Below, piece by piece: positions 8,903 to 17,669 of a stretch of DNA of 64,000 nucleotides. The position numbers were made by a program, and so were the translations under genes. Position 1 is the first letter of the stretch. Every line of letters begins with the position of its first letter. The notes under the pieces were generated by a model that was not told the DNA's origin, did no database searches, and worked only from the letters and a program-made list of their open reading frames with translations. Origin of the DNA: Lachnospiraceae bacterium (GTDB lineage: Bacteria; Bacillota; Clostridia; Lachnospirales; Lachnospiraceae); NCBI GenBank assembly GCA_028693705.1, contig JAQUUX010000001.1, forward strand, positions 19,999-83,998, written 5' to 3'.

Positions 8903-9142
8903 CTGAAAGGATACATACCCGCACCACTGCCTGTTCGTTACTATTCATATCTCCAAGTTGCTAATCTGCAGTTGACCTGGTCTGTAGCAAGGCTCAGATT
9001 ACGGCAATTAGATGTTTCTACAACCGCCCTAGGTTGATGCCAGGTGTCGCAAAGACACTAGTTACCGCAAGGAAATAATTGCAATAGTCTGGTCTTGGCT
9101 ACAGACCGGGCAACTGCAGATTAAATTGGAATAAAGTACAAA

Positions 9143-9279
9143 GAATGGGACGGCTATATCACTCTGAGAAGCACTTGAACCCCGTCGGCATTTGGCTTGC
9201 GTAATTTGCAAGCCTATGTGCCGCTACGGGGTTCATGTAGCGAAAGCGCGCTTCGATGAGTGATATAGTCGTCCCATTC
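9143..9279 (+). ncRNA. Module 3 hairpin of copy A, covarying with copy B
   Basis: A 137-nt hairpin: a 22-bp outer helix (one G.U, no mismatch) encloses 93 nt with three stacked helices (8, 6 and 7 bp) capped by a 7-nt loop, and a side hairpin with a GAAA tetraloop at 9242-9245. The matching 137 nt in copy B (32873-33009) align without a gap. About a third of the 93 positions and 13 of 22 outer-stem positions differ, yet all these helices remain paired. This pattern is expected of a structure kept by selection. Confidence 0.8.
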
Positions 9280-9309
9280 GGTATACTTAAATCCAATTTA
9301 ACCTGCAGC

Positions 9310-9573
9310 TTATCCTTCTACTATGAGATATCTTCCATCCCCAACTTCAAAAACTTCTGACGCTTCTAAAATACTCTCTTCGTCAGCATCCTCTACATCA
9401 ATGCCTTCTTCCTCAAAGTATTCCAGCACTTCTTTTACGGAATTCACTACAACTGCCATGCAGTCCTCTAAGAATTCTTCTGCTTCTGCTTCATTTTCTG
9501 CTACCTTCTCTGAAAACAGCTGTCCCTGGTGTTTCAGAAAGCATGCAATTACTGCGTCATCATATTCGCCCAT
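9310..9573 (-). CDS. Small acidic conserved hypothetical protein
   Basis: An 87-residue acidic protein (MGEYDDAVIACFLKHQGQLF...) rich in Glu and Asp, with no signal peptide or membrane segment. A strong AAAGGAG site precedes the ATG. It is the last gene of the pheA-ppx-ppk-maf operon and starts 5 bp after the maf stop codon. I recall similar short proteins beside maf in Lachnospiraceae, but no function is known. Its TAA stop codon is part of the right end of structured repeat A. Confidence 0.75.
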   Translation of the reverse strand: MGEYDDAVIACFLKHQGQLFSEKVAENEAEAEEFLEDCMAVVVNSVKEVLEYFEEEGIDVEDADEESILEASEVFEVGDGRYLIVEG

Positions 9574-9577
9574 TTTT

Positions 9578-10174
9578 CTAGCTCCTTTCTTTGTCTACAA
9601 ACTTTCTTTTGTATAATTCCTGATAGAGTCTGCCAACCGGCAGCCCAACTACATTCGTGTAATCTCCGCATATAGCCTGAATGTATGCGGCAAAGCGTCC
9701 CTGGATACCATAGGCTCCTGCCTTATCCATGGGTTCACCGGACTCTATATAGTCCTGTATCTGTTTCTCTTCCATAGGATATACAGTTACATCTGTACAT
9801 TCGTTAAAAGAAACATGGTGTCTTATTCCATTCTCCAGCCAGAATAGTGTAACACCGGTGTATACCTGATGTGTCTGGTTTTGCAGCAATAACAGCATCC
9901 GCTTTGCATCTGCCTCATCCACCGGCTTTCCCATCACATTTCCCCAATAGGAAACTACGGTGTCCGCGCCGATAATCACTGTATGGTCATCTTTCAGTTT
10001 TCCTTCTGCAATCTCCAATGCTTTCTGGTAGGAAAGCTCCTGTACCAGTTCTGCCGGATTTTCTTTGGTACCTTTTTCTTCTCCCTGTGCGGGTATCACC
10101 TGAAATGCAAGTCCGATCTGTTCTAACAGTTCCTTCCTCCTTGGTGATCCCGAAGCCAATATAATGTCATACAT
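9578..10174 (-). CDS. maf: Maf family nucleotide pyrophosphatase
   Basis: A 198-residue protein beginning MYDIILASGSPRRKELLEQIGL, with the Maf signature ASGSPRR and the later motifs IGADTVV, TGV and DYTNVVGLP. Maf proteins hydrolyse non-canonical or modified nucleoside triphosphates to monophosphates in the cytoplasm, and the family is linked to septum formation. The start at 10174 overlaps the ppk stop by 8 bp; an in-frame ATG at 10192 is possible but lacks a reason to be preferred. It lies between ppk and the small acidic protein gene in the same operon. Confidence 0.94.
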   Translation of the reverse strand: MYDIILASGSPRRKELLEQIGLAFQVIPAQGEEKGTKENPAELVQELSYQKALEIAEGKLKDDHTVIIGADTVVSYWGNVMGKPVDEADAKRMLLLLQNQTHQVYTGVTLFWLENGIRHHVSFNECTDVTVYPMEEKQIQDYIESGEPMDKAGAYGIQGRFAAYIQAICGDYTNVVGLPVGRLYQELYKRKFVDKERS

Positions 10175-12308
10175 GATGTGTCTCCGGTACAAATACCCGA
10201 TCCGGCATGCTTTTCTCTGTCACTCTCGATGCAGATATCGCTTCCTCACAGAAAGCCTTCTGGGAATTGTATTTTTCTTTTCCTCTTAAATCGATTTTCT
10301 CATAATTGCCATCTTTTTGCAGGAGGCTTGCTTTTAAGGTATCCCTTAACTGTCCTTGTAAAATATGCATTAATCTCTCCTGTAATGCCTTTTCCTCCAC
10401 TGGAAACAGAATTTCTACTCTCCGCTCCAGATTTCTAGGCATCCAGTCTGCACTGGAACAATAGTATTCAGGTTTTCCGTCATTATCAAAGTAAAAGATT
10501 CTGGCATGTTCCAGAAATGTCCCAACGATGGAACGAACCGTTATATTCTCACTTATCCCCGGAATACCCACTTTCAGGCAACAGATACCTCTGACGATCA
10601 GGTCTATTTTGACACCTGCCGCACTGGCTTTGTATAATGCTTCCATTACGTCCAGATCACATAAAGAATTCATCTTGGCTATAATCTGTGCCGGCTTGCC
10701 TTCTTCTGCATGCTTTCTCTCTCTGTCAATCAGATACAGAAATCTCTTTTTTAACCATAATGGTGCAATAGATAGTTTATTCCAGGAACGTGGCTCCGAG
10801 TAACCTGACAACATATTAAATACAGCTGTAGCATCTTCTCCAAAGGTTTCCTTACAGGTCAATAAACCAATATCCGTATACAGTTTGGCTGTGGAATCAT
10901 TATAATTACCGGTTCCCAAATGCACATAACGGCGAATACCGTCCTCTTCTCTGCGCACTACCAAAGTGATCTTACTATGTGTTTTTAGGCCCACCAAACC
11001 ATAGATAACGTGACAGCCTGCCTGCTCTAACATCTTAGCCCAGACAATATTGTTTTCCTCGTCAAAACGAGCCTTGAGCTCTACCAGAACCGTAACCTGT
11101 TTTCCATTATCCGCTGCCTGTGCCAACGCCGCAATAATAGGAGAATTTCCACTGACACGGTATAAAGTCTGTTTAATTGCCAATACCTGAGGATCCTTTG
11201 CCGCTTTATGGATAAAGTCCACAACTACTGAAAAAGTTTCATAAGGATGATGCAACAAAATATCCTGCTTGCGAATCTCTTCAAACACATCTGAGTCAAC
11301 CGGAAGTGCCGGTACCGGCTGTGATGTGAACTTCTCCTCTTTCAAGTGTTCAAAACCATCCAATCCATACATTTTCATAAGGAAAGTAAGGTCTAACGGT
11401 CCATCTATCTGATAAATAGCCTGCTTCTGCACAGATAATTCTTCCATGATCATGGATAGTAATCGTTTATCCATGCCTGACTCCACTTCCAGGCGGATTA
11501 TTTCGCCCCACGGTCTGCGCTTTAACTGTTTTTCAATTTCCTTTAAAAGATCCTCTGCCTCATCTTCTTCTATAGTAAGATCTGCATTTCGCATGATTCT
11601 AAAAGGATGTACACAGACAATATCATAGTTTAAGAAAAGCTTATGGATGTTTCTTTCAATAATCTCTTCCAAAAGAATTACTGTTGTCACATTTTCTTTT
11701 TCTGAAGGGATCTTTACAATACGATCCAGCACACTTGGTACCTGGACCATGGCAAATTCCACTTCTGCTTTTTTCTTACCCGCTTCTTCCTTTTTGGTTA
11801 CCAGCGCACCCAGATTCAGACTTTTATTTCTGATCAGCGGGAACGGTCTGGAGGAATCCACTGCCATCGGCGTCAAAACCGGATAGACATTTTCTTCAAA
11901 ATACTGATCCACAAATTCCGCCTGTTTTTTAGTCAGATTCTCATGCTGCTCCACAATTTTTAGTCCATTTTGAGATAGCAGCGGTAAAAGTGATCTTTTA
12001 TAGGTAGTATACTGAAGACCTGCAAAATCATGGGCAGCTTCTCCAAGCTTTTCTAACTGTTCCTCCGGTGTCATACCTGCAAAATCCGCTTTATGATATT
12101 TTGCATTTACCATATCTTTTAAGGATGCCACTCGAACCATAAAAAATTCATCCAGATTAGAAGCGGTTATACTCAAAAATTTAAGTCGCTCAAACAATGG
12201 ATTATTCTTATCTCTGGCTTCGCCTAACACACGATAATCAAATAACAGCCAGCTTAATTCCCTGTTCACAAAATAATCAGGATTTCGAAAATCAATATTC
12301 TGTTCCAT
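10167..12308 (-). CDS. ppk: Polyphosphate kinase 1
   Basis: A 713-residue PPK1 of usual length. The N-terminal domain (NRELSWLLFDYRVLGEA, SNLDEFFMVRVASL) and the catalytic phospholipase-D-like domains are present, with YRVSGNSPI, VELKARFDEENNI, the phospho-histidine in YVHLGTGNYN, and a C-terminal SADWMPRNLERRVE. The enzyme reversibly transfers the gamma phosphate of ATP to polyphosphate. Its neighbours Ppx (upstream) and Maf (downstream) make a polyphosphate and nucleotide-sanitising cluster; having kinase and exopolyphosphatase in one operon suggests coordinated polyphosphate turnover. Confidence 0.97.
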   Translation of the reverse strand: MEQNIDFRNPDYFVNRELSWLLFDYRVLGEARDKNNPLFERLKFLSITASNLDEFFMVRVASLKDMVNAKYHKADFAGMTPEEQLEKLGEAAHDFAGLQYTTYKRSLLPLLSQNGLKIVEQHENLTKKQAEFVDQYFEENVYPVLTPMAVDSSRPFPLIRNKSLNLGALVTKKEEAGKKKAEVEFAMVQVPSVLDRIVKIPSEKENVTTVILLEEIIERNIHKLFLNYDIVCVHPFRIMRNADLTIEEDEAEDLLKEIEKQLKRRPWGEIIRLEVESGMDKRLLSMIMEELSVQKQAIYQIDGPLDLTFLMKMYGLDGFEHLKEEKFTSQPVPALPVDSDVFEEIRKQDILLHHPYETFSVVVDFIHKAAKDPQVLAIKQTLYRVSGNSPIIAALAQAADNGKQVTVLVELKARFDEENNIVWAKMLEQAGCHVIYGLVGLKTHSKITLVVRREEDGIRRYVHLGTGNYNDSTAKLYTDIGLLTCKETFGEDATAVFNMLSGYSEPRSWNKLSIAPLWLKKRFLYLIDRERKHAEEGKPAQIIAKMNSLCDLDVMEALYKASAAGVKIDLIVRGICCLKVGIPGISENITVRSIVGTFLEHARIFYFDNDGKPEYYCSSADWMPRNLERRVEILFPVEEKALQERLMHILQGQLRDTLKASLLQKDGNYEKIDLRGKEKYNSQKAFCEEAISASRVTEKSMPDRVFVPETHHV

Positions 12309-12360
12309 TCTTCAAACCTTTCCAATGTTTGTATGTATGAATAAGTTCTTTTGGATAAAA

Positions 12361-13902
12361 TTACTGCCTGCGCTGTCTGATCACAGGTTTTACACTGAAT
12401 ACCTCTTCAAAAAACGCTGCCCTCTCAGAGAACAAACCTTTTTCCAATGTAATATCTGTATTGGTTCCCACTGTAATAATCAGATCTTTATCTTTTAAAG
12501 CCATTTTTACATCTTTAAATTTCTGTTTATGACTGCGGTCCAATCCATTGGCTATTTTCAGAATAGCAGTCAGCTTTGCTATCTTCAGATACACAGTTTT
12601 ATCCGTCATAATACCGCTGTAAACCGTATCATAATACTCAAAATCATTATAATTATATTTTACAACATTAGCCACGATTTCCCGTTCCTGGTGGGATAGT
12701 CCTATGATCTCCGTGGACATGATAATGTTATAAGAGCACTCTCCCAGATTAGTAAAACTGATATATTTTCCACAGTCGTGAAGGATCGAAGCAATCTGCA
12801 GTAATAAGCGTTCCCTTTTCCCCATACCGTGGATTTTTTTCATACTGTCAAAAATAGTGAGAGAAATCTGCTCCAAAGTCTCTGCTCTCTTGCGGTTTCC
12901 CTGATAACGCTTGCTGATATTATGTGCACTGGCAATGATATCCTGTTCAAAATTATGTGGTGTGGTAACCAGCTTATTATTCTCGGCATATTCGTAAGCA
13001 ATACCATCGCACAGCGTAACACCCGGAATCCAGATTTTGCTGGCAGACATGGAATGAAGCATTTGCTTTAATAAAATTGCTGAGTACAGCATCAGATTAG
13101 CCTGTTCTGTGGAAACATCAAATTTCTGTGCCCGCTCAAAAGCAGATCTATGCCGCAGCGCATTTAGTAATTCATCAAACTGTTTTTCTGTTACATATTC
13201 AGAAGGTGCCATCACCCCTTCCACACCCTTATACATAATAGGTGCCAAATAATCATCCACCAGGATAATATTCTCAATTTCTCTATCCTTCAGATATAAT
13301 TTCTTAAATACTGCAATCTGTGATTCTGCAATTTCATCCAGCAGATTTTCCACCTGTTCCGGTCTGGCATCCAAACGCTTAATGGATTCCTGCAGACGAA
13401 GTACACCCAATCGAAGGTTCTGGGTTGTAACCAATGAGTCCTTATCAAAAAGAGAAATCTGTATACTACCGCCACCAATATCCAGAATGGCTGTACCACT
13501 GTCAATGATTTTATTAAAAGCCGTTCCTTTTGATGCAACAGACTTATAATCCAGGAAACGCTGTTCAGAATTACTCAGTACCGATAACTGTAACCCTGTT
13601 CTTTGATGGATCTGATCCAATAATATCATAGTGTTTTCTGTTTCACGAATGGCACTGGTACCATATGCCTTATAATCATCCGCATGATAAGAATCCATGA
13701 TCTTATGAAATTCATTTAACACACGGCATAGATCATCCACCTTTTCCTGACTGATTTTACCGGTACCATAGCTGTCCGTTCCCAGATCAATACTGTGACG
13801 AACCAGATCTATTTCCTTCATCTCATTTTTTCCGGAAAATTCAAACAATTTCATGGAAAGCTCATAAGAGCCAACATCAATTGCTGCGAAGATTTTCATC
13901 AT
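12361..13902 (-). CDS. ppx: Ppx/GppA exopolyphosphatase with C-terminal HD domain
   Basis: A 513-residue protein. The N-terminal two-thirds (about 1-310) belong to the actin-like Ppx/GppA fold: AAIDVGSYELSMKLFE, YGTSAIRETEN and the phosphate loop ILDIGGGSIQISLF. The C-terminal part (about 320-510) is an HD-type domain with LLQIASILHDCGKYIS. Ppx/GppA enzymes release phosphate from polyphosphate or hydrolyse pppGpp; which substrate is used here cannot be told. The start overlaps the end of the DUF815 ATPase gene by 26 bp, suggesting translational coupling. It lies 52 bp upstream of ppk. Confidence 0.93.
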   Translation of the reverse strand: MMKIFAAIDVGSYELSMKLFEFSGKNEMKEIDLVRHSIDLGTDSYGTGKISQEKVDDLCRVLNEFHKIMDSYHADDYKAYGTSAIRETENTMILLDQIHQRTGLQLSVLSNSEQRFLDYKSVASKGTAFNKIIDSGTAILDIGGGSIQISLFDKDSLVTTQNLRLGVLRLQESIKRLDARPEQVENLLDEIAESQIAVFKKLYLKDREIENIILVDDYLAPIMYKGVEGVMAPSEYVTEKQFDELLNALRHRSAFERAQKFDVSTEQANLMLYSAILLKQMLHSMSASKIWIPGVTLCDGIAYEYAENNKLVTTPHNFEQDIIASAHNISKRYQGNRKRAETLEQISLTIFDSMKKIHGMGKRERLLLQIASILHDCGKYISFTNLGECSYNIIMSTEIIGLSHQEREIVANVVKYNYNDFEYYDTVYSGIMTDKTVYLKIAKLTAILKIANGLDRSHKQKFKDVKMALKDKDLIITVGTNTDITLEKGLFSERAAFFEEVFSVKPVIRQRRQ

Positions 13903-15202
13903 TTTCCCCCTGTTGTCCCAACAGATAATCTACAAACTGCTGTGCTGTCCTGCCTGATAGACCTCCATGTGACAATTCCCATTTGTTAGCTGCTAAGAAC
14001 AATTCTTTCTCCGGCATAGTAATCTGATAACGTTCTGCCAGTTCTTTTACAATATGCTGAAACTCCTTTTTGTCCGGAGATCCAAAATAAACTGTTACAC
14101 CAAATCTGGCAACCAAAGATAATTTTTCCTGCACCGTATCATTGGTATGCATATCCTCATCACGATCCTGTTTATCCTTGAAGGTTTCACGGATCAGATG
14201 TCTTCTGTTGGAGGTGGCATAGATCAGAACATTTTCCGGTTTCTTCTCAAGTCCGCCTTCAATAACAGCCTTTAAGTATTTATATTCAATTTCAAATTCT
14301 TCAAAACTCAAATCATCCATATAGATCAAAAATCTGTAATTACGATTCTTAATCTGTGCGATCACATCATTCAAATCCTTAAACTGGTGCTTGTACACTT
14401 CAATAATACGCAGCCCTCTGTCATAATATTCGTTGGCAACCGCTTTGATACTGGAGGACTTTCCGGTTCCGGCATCACCGAACAGCAGGCAGTTGTTAGC
14501 CTTTCGGCCTTCTACAAAAGCATCCGTATTGTCTCTGATTTTTTTCTTCTGTAATTCATAACCGACAATATCATCAAAATGTACATGGGCAATATTAAGA
14601 ATCGGTACGATTTTCACGCCCTCTTCATCATGTTCAATTCTAAATGATTTATGTAAACCAAATTTTCCAACACCGTATTCTTTATAGAACTGGGTTAAAG
14701 TATCCTTCATGTCCTCAGGGGTATCATTCTGATTGAATTTCACTGCCAGCTCACAGATACGGTCGCGAATTCTGGTATTGTACACTTTACTGTTGCCGGA
14801 CGCATTTTCATAAGCCGTTACAAGCGAAAATGCATCTGCATGAAGGGTTTCTATCATATCGGTAAAATCATAATCATAAAATTCCTTAAAAATCTGAATG
14901 TCATGGAGTGCCGCCTTATTGATAGTACCCTCAATTGTGCCTACAATTTCACAGGCTGTACTATAGCTGTTTTCATTATTTACTAACAGATTCGTCAGAT
15001 AACAGTGCCACAGATTTCCATAGAAGCCATGATTACCTGCAAGTTCTACCAGTCTGTGGATACATTCAAATAATAAGGCTGACTTATCCTCATCATTGTA
15101 AAATTCATCCTTATAGAAATCCATCAGCCATGCCATATCAAACAGCAGACTGCCTTCCTCTTCCTCAAAATCCTTATATAAGATCAGTTCTCTTTCCCGC
15201 AT
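13877..15202 (-). CDS. DUF815-family AAA ATPase
   Basis: A 441-residue protein starting MRERELILYKDF. I prefer the ATG at 15202 over a TTG at 15217 because the AGGAG that would be coding in the longer form is an ideally placed ribosome site. The C-terminal half (about 190-430) is a DUF815 P-loop domain: Walker A LFGDAGTGKSSS, Walker B FLIYMDDLSFE, sensor-like YATSNRRHLI and an arginine-finger-like stretch. The N-terminal half is helical and unassigned. DUF815 proteins are widespread, with unknown substrate. It lies between pheA and ppx with short gaps or overlaps. Confidence 0.88.
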   Translation of the reverse strand: MRERELILYKDFEEEEGSLLFDMAWLMDFYKDEFYNDEDKSALLFECIHRLVELAGNHGFYGNLWHCYLTNLLVNNENSYSTACEIVGTIEGTINKAALHDIQIFKEFYDYDFTDMIETLHADAFSLVTAYENASGNSKVYNTRIRDRICELAVKFNQNDTPEDMKDTLTQFYKEYGVGKFGLHKSFRIEHDEEGVKIVPILNIAHVHFDDIVGYELQKKKIRDNTDAFVEGRKANNCLLFGDAGTGKSSSIKAVANEYYDRGLRIIEVYKHQFKDLNDVIAQIKNRNYRFLIYMDDLSFEEFEIEYKYLKAVIEGGLEKKPENVLIYATSNRRHLIRETFKDKQDRDEDMHTNDTVQEKLSLVARFGVTVYFGSPDKKEFQHIVKELAERYQITMPEKELFLAANKWELSHGGLSGRTAQQFVDYLLGQQGENDENLRSN

Positions 15203-15213
15203 TGGTTTTCTCC

Positions 15214-16341
15214 TCAATAATTTCCCAGAATTCTAAGATTCTTGGCTTCTTCCCTAAGTCCTCTCAGTGCATTTTTCACAGAGCTGTCTGACAGATTGCC
15301 ATCAAAATCAATGAAAAATCTATATTCCCAACTTCTATCCTCTATCGGTCTGCTTTCGATTTTATTCATATTCAGATTATTATAAATAAAATGAGACAGC
15401 ATATGATACAATGATCCGCTTTCATTAGGAATCTCAAAGCAAATGCTGATCTTCCCTGCATCTGCCTTAAATAGCTTCTGGTTGGTTACAATAATAAATC
15501 TGGTGGAATTATTGCTTGCCTGATTAACGCCCTGTTCCAACACCTCCAGACCATAAATCTTGCCTGCATGAGCTCCTGCAATGGCTGCCTGGGTCTTATC
15601 CTGTTCCTCTGCAACCTTCTGTGCAGCAAAAGCATTATTTTTCATACTGATCTGCTGCCAGTCCGGATGCTCTTTTAGATACCTTGCACTCTGCATCAAA
15701 GACTGGGGATGTGAATATACGGTTTTAATATCTTCCTTTGAGGCTCCCGGCACGCCCAGCAGGCAGTGCTCGATCTTAATAATCTGTTCCCCAACAATAT
15801 AATTTTCAAATTCTGCCAACAGATCATAAATCTCACTGACAATACCTGCTGTGGAATTCTCAATTGGAAGCACTGCAAAATCTGCAGAGCCTTCATCAAT
15901 AGCACTCATGGCATCTCTGAAAGTATCTACGTGGAAGCTGTTGATCTGCTCCCCGAAATACTGCTCCATAGCGGCCTGGGAATAAGCTCCATCCGCACCC
16001 TGGAACACGACTCTTGCTTTTTTGGTATCCAGTTCATTTACTGCGATAAAAGGAAGTTTTCCCAGTGCTCCTTTTTCCTCTAATATCTGATACTGCAGCT
16101 TTCTGCTGATCGCCATGATCTGTTCAAACAGTTCCTCAATTCCATGGCTGTTAAAATCGTTATGGGTTAGAGATTTTACCTTTGCAATTTTCTCAAGTTC
16201 CCGTCCTTTATCCAGAACACGTTTCCCGTTTTCTATCTTAAACTCTGCTACCTGGCGAGAAATATCCATTCGCTTCTCATATAAGGCCACCAGTTCAGAA
16301 TCTATCTGATCAATTTTTTCCCTTAATTCCAGTAAATCCAT
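15214..16341 (-). CDS. pheA: Bifunctional chorismate mutase/prephenate dehydratase
   Basis: A 375-residue P-protein. Residues 1-85 are an AroQ chorismate mutase domain (MDLLELREKIDQIDSELVALYEKRMDISRQVAEFK). Residues about 105-285 are prephenate dehydratase (VVFQGADGAYSQAAMEQYFG, the PIENSTAG motif, and NNSTRFIIV with the catalytic Thr-Arg-Phe). Residues about 295-372 are the regulatory ACT domain with the phenylalanine-binding ESRP motif. It converts chorismate to phenylpyruvate. The start at 16341 has a GAGAGG site; MRGKM at 16353 is an alternative. It is the first gene of the operon continuing to maf, a mixed grouping with no obvious pathway logic. Confidence 0.95.
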   Translation of the reverse strand: MDLLELREKIDQIDSELVALYEKRMDISRQVAEFKIENGKRVLDKGRELEKIAKVKSLTHNDFNSHGIEELFEQIMAISRKLQYQILEEKGALGKLPFIAVNELDTKKARVVFQGADGAYSQAAMEQYFGEQINSFHVDTFRDAMSAIDEGSADFAVLPIENSTAGIVSEIYDLLAEFENYIVGEQIIKIEHCLLGVPGASKEDIKTVYSHPQSLMQSARYLKEHPDWQQISMKNNAFAAQKVAEEQDKTQAAIAGAHAGKIYGLEVLEQGVNQASNNSTRFIIVTNQKLFKADAGKISICFEIPNESGSLYHMLSHFIYNNLNMNKIESRPIEDRSWEYRFFIDFDGNLSDSSVKNALRGLREEAKNLRILGNY

Positions 16342-16519
16342 TTTTCCTCTCATTCTGCGTCCTCTTTTTTTCAGAGAACTGCCCCTGATTTTATGCCTCT
16401 TACGAGTTTTCATTTTATCAGTATTTAAAATATTTTATCGCATAACACCCTTGATAGCAAGAGATGTACAGGCTATAATTTATTGTAACAAATAAAACCA
16501 GAAAAATGGAGTGTGCCCG

Positions 16520-17539
16520 ATGCAAAAAATAAGAAATATACTGATTCCGGCAGGTGTTTTAGCTGCCCTCGCCGTGATCATTGCCGGATATTATCTGTTC
16601 AACCGGATGCCCTCCAACCCGGAAGGCACTGTAGGAAATACGGCAGGTAATCTAAACAATAATGGTCTGTTCTGCGAATATAATGAAAAAATTTATTTTT
16701 CCAACGCTTATGATAATAATGCCCTGTATGTCATGAACAATGATTTCTCAAAGGTCAAGAAACTAAGTGATGCACAGGTGTCTTTTTTAAATGCCGGCGG
16801 GAAAAATCTCTACTATTATCAGTATGGCAGCGGCGGTAATGCAGGTCTTGGTTATGTACGTTCTGTAAAGGGTCTGTTTCGTTCAAATTTAAGTGGAAAG
16901 CGAACAGAATGTCTCTGTGACGATGCCATGACAAAAGCACAGCTTGTCGGTGACTATGTATACTTTGAAAATTATCAGGAAAATTCAAAAATGTCCTTAC
17001 ATAAGGTAAAAATTGACGAGTCGGAGGAAATCGTTGTTTCACCTGATTGGATCAACCCGGCTAGTGTATTAAACGGTGTAATCTACTATAATGGAACCGG
17101 CACCAATCATTTTCTGTATGCCTTGGACACCAGAACTGATCTGAGTACAACCGTTTATGAAGGAGATGTCTGGTATCCCATTGCAGACAATGGTTATGTC
17201 TATTACCTGAATGTTGCTGATAATTATAAGCTTTGCCGGTATTCTTTGTCTGACAGTTCTGTCGAGACACTGACCGAGGATCGGGTGGATCTGTTTAATC
17301 TTTCAGGCGATATGATTTATTATTCCAGAAACTCTATTACAGAACCGGCTCTGATGCGAATGCGGATCGATGGTTCGAATCCCGAAAAAGTGGCAGATGG
17401 TGTCTATGAAAACTTGAATATTGCAGGCGGCACCCTCTTCTATAATGAATATGATAAACCGATCCCTGTCTATACCCAGAATGTAACGGGTCCTGTTCAG
17501 CAGTTTACATTTGATACAGCAGCACAGGCTGTCAAGTAA
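16520..17539 (+). CDS. DUF5050-type membrane-anchored protein
   Basis: A 339-residue protein starting MQKIRNILIPAGVLAALAVIIAGYYLF, a single N-terminal membrane anchor. A GTG nine bases earlier is also in frame, but the GGAG site fits the ATG at 16520. The extracellular part consists of repeated beta-strand motifs (KIYFSNAYDNNALYVMN, NLYYYQYG, GVIYYNG, YVYYLNVADNYKLCRYS, MIYYSRNS), the pattern of the DUF5050 beta-propeller-like domain. No catalytic motif is visible. It stands alone, with a bidirectional terminator after it. Confidence 0.8.
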   Translation: MQKIRNILIPAGVLAALAVIIAGYYLFNRMPSNPEGTVGNTAGNLNNNGLFCEYNEKIYFSNAYDNNALYVMNNDFSKVKKLSDAQVSFLNAGGKNLYYYQYGSGGNAGLGYVRSVKGLFRSNLSGKRTECLCDDAMTKAQLVGDYVYFENYQENSKMSLHKVKIDESEEIVVSPDWINPASVLNGVIYYNGTGTNHFLYALDTRTDLSTTVYEGDVWYPIADNGYVYYLNVADNYKLCRYSLSDSSVETLTEDRVDLFNLSGDMIYYSRNSITEPALMRMRIDGSNPEKVADGVYENLNIAGGTLFYNEYDKPIPVYTQNVTGPVQQFTFDTAAQAVK

Positions 17540-17590
17540 TCGCCTACCGACAACATGATATATCAACTACAATGACATATTTGTAAGCAC

Positions 17591-17634
17591 AAAAAATGCA
17601 AAGACATATATAAAAACACGCCTTTGCATTTTTT
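17591..17634. terminator. Bidirectional intrinsic terminator
   Basis: A perfect 13-bp inverted repeat (AAAAAATGCAAAG at 17591-17603, CTTTGCATTTTTT at 17622-17634) lies between the convergent DUF5050 and brnQ genes. It ends in a T-run when read from either strand. Confidence 0.88.
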
Positions 17635-17669
17635 CATCAGGTAAAAATATAGCCTTCAAAAAATGGTTG

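Larger units (their letters stand above)
8658..9312 (+). repeat. Structured repeat element, copy A (three hairpin modules)
   Basis: This 655-bp non-coding element lies between the stop codons of two convergent genes and includes both stops in its terminal palindrome-like ends (TAAACTGCAGTTTA at 8658-8671; TAACCTGCAGCTTA at 9299-9312). CTGCAG recurs at 8662, 8966, 9114 and 9303, dividing the element into modules. Module 1 (8658-8976) is closed by 8661-8679 pairing with 8954-8972. Module 2 (8963-9122) is closed by AATCTGCAGTTG with CAACTGCAGATT, reinforced by GGTCTGTAGC with GCTACAGACC. Module 3 (9123-9298) has a 22-bp helix 9143-9164 with 9258-9279. A second copy is at 32434-33050. No protein-coding potential was seen. 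Confidence 0.92.

Noticed and set aside
8658..9312. Structured repeat as a group II intron, IS200/IS605-type element or HEARO RNA
   Set aside because: No reverse transcriptase, HNH or transposase frame is present in either copy, and I do not see domain V of group II introns. A non-autonomous form remains possible but is not shown.
15203..15217. TTG start giving a five-residue longer DUF815 protein
   Set aside because: The added codons contain the AGGAG ribosome site of the ATG at 15202.
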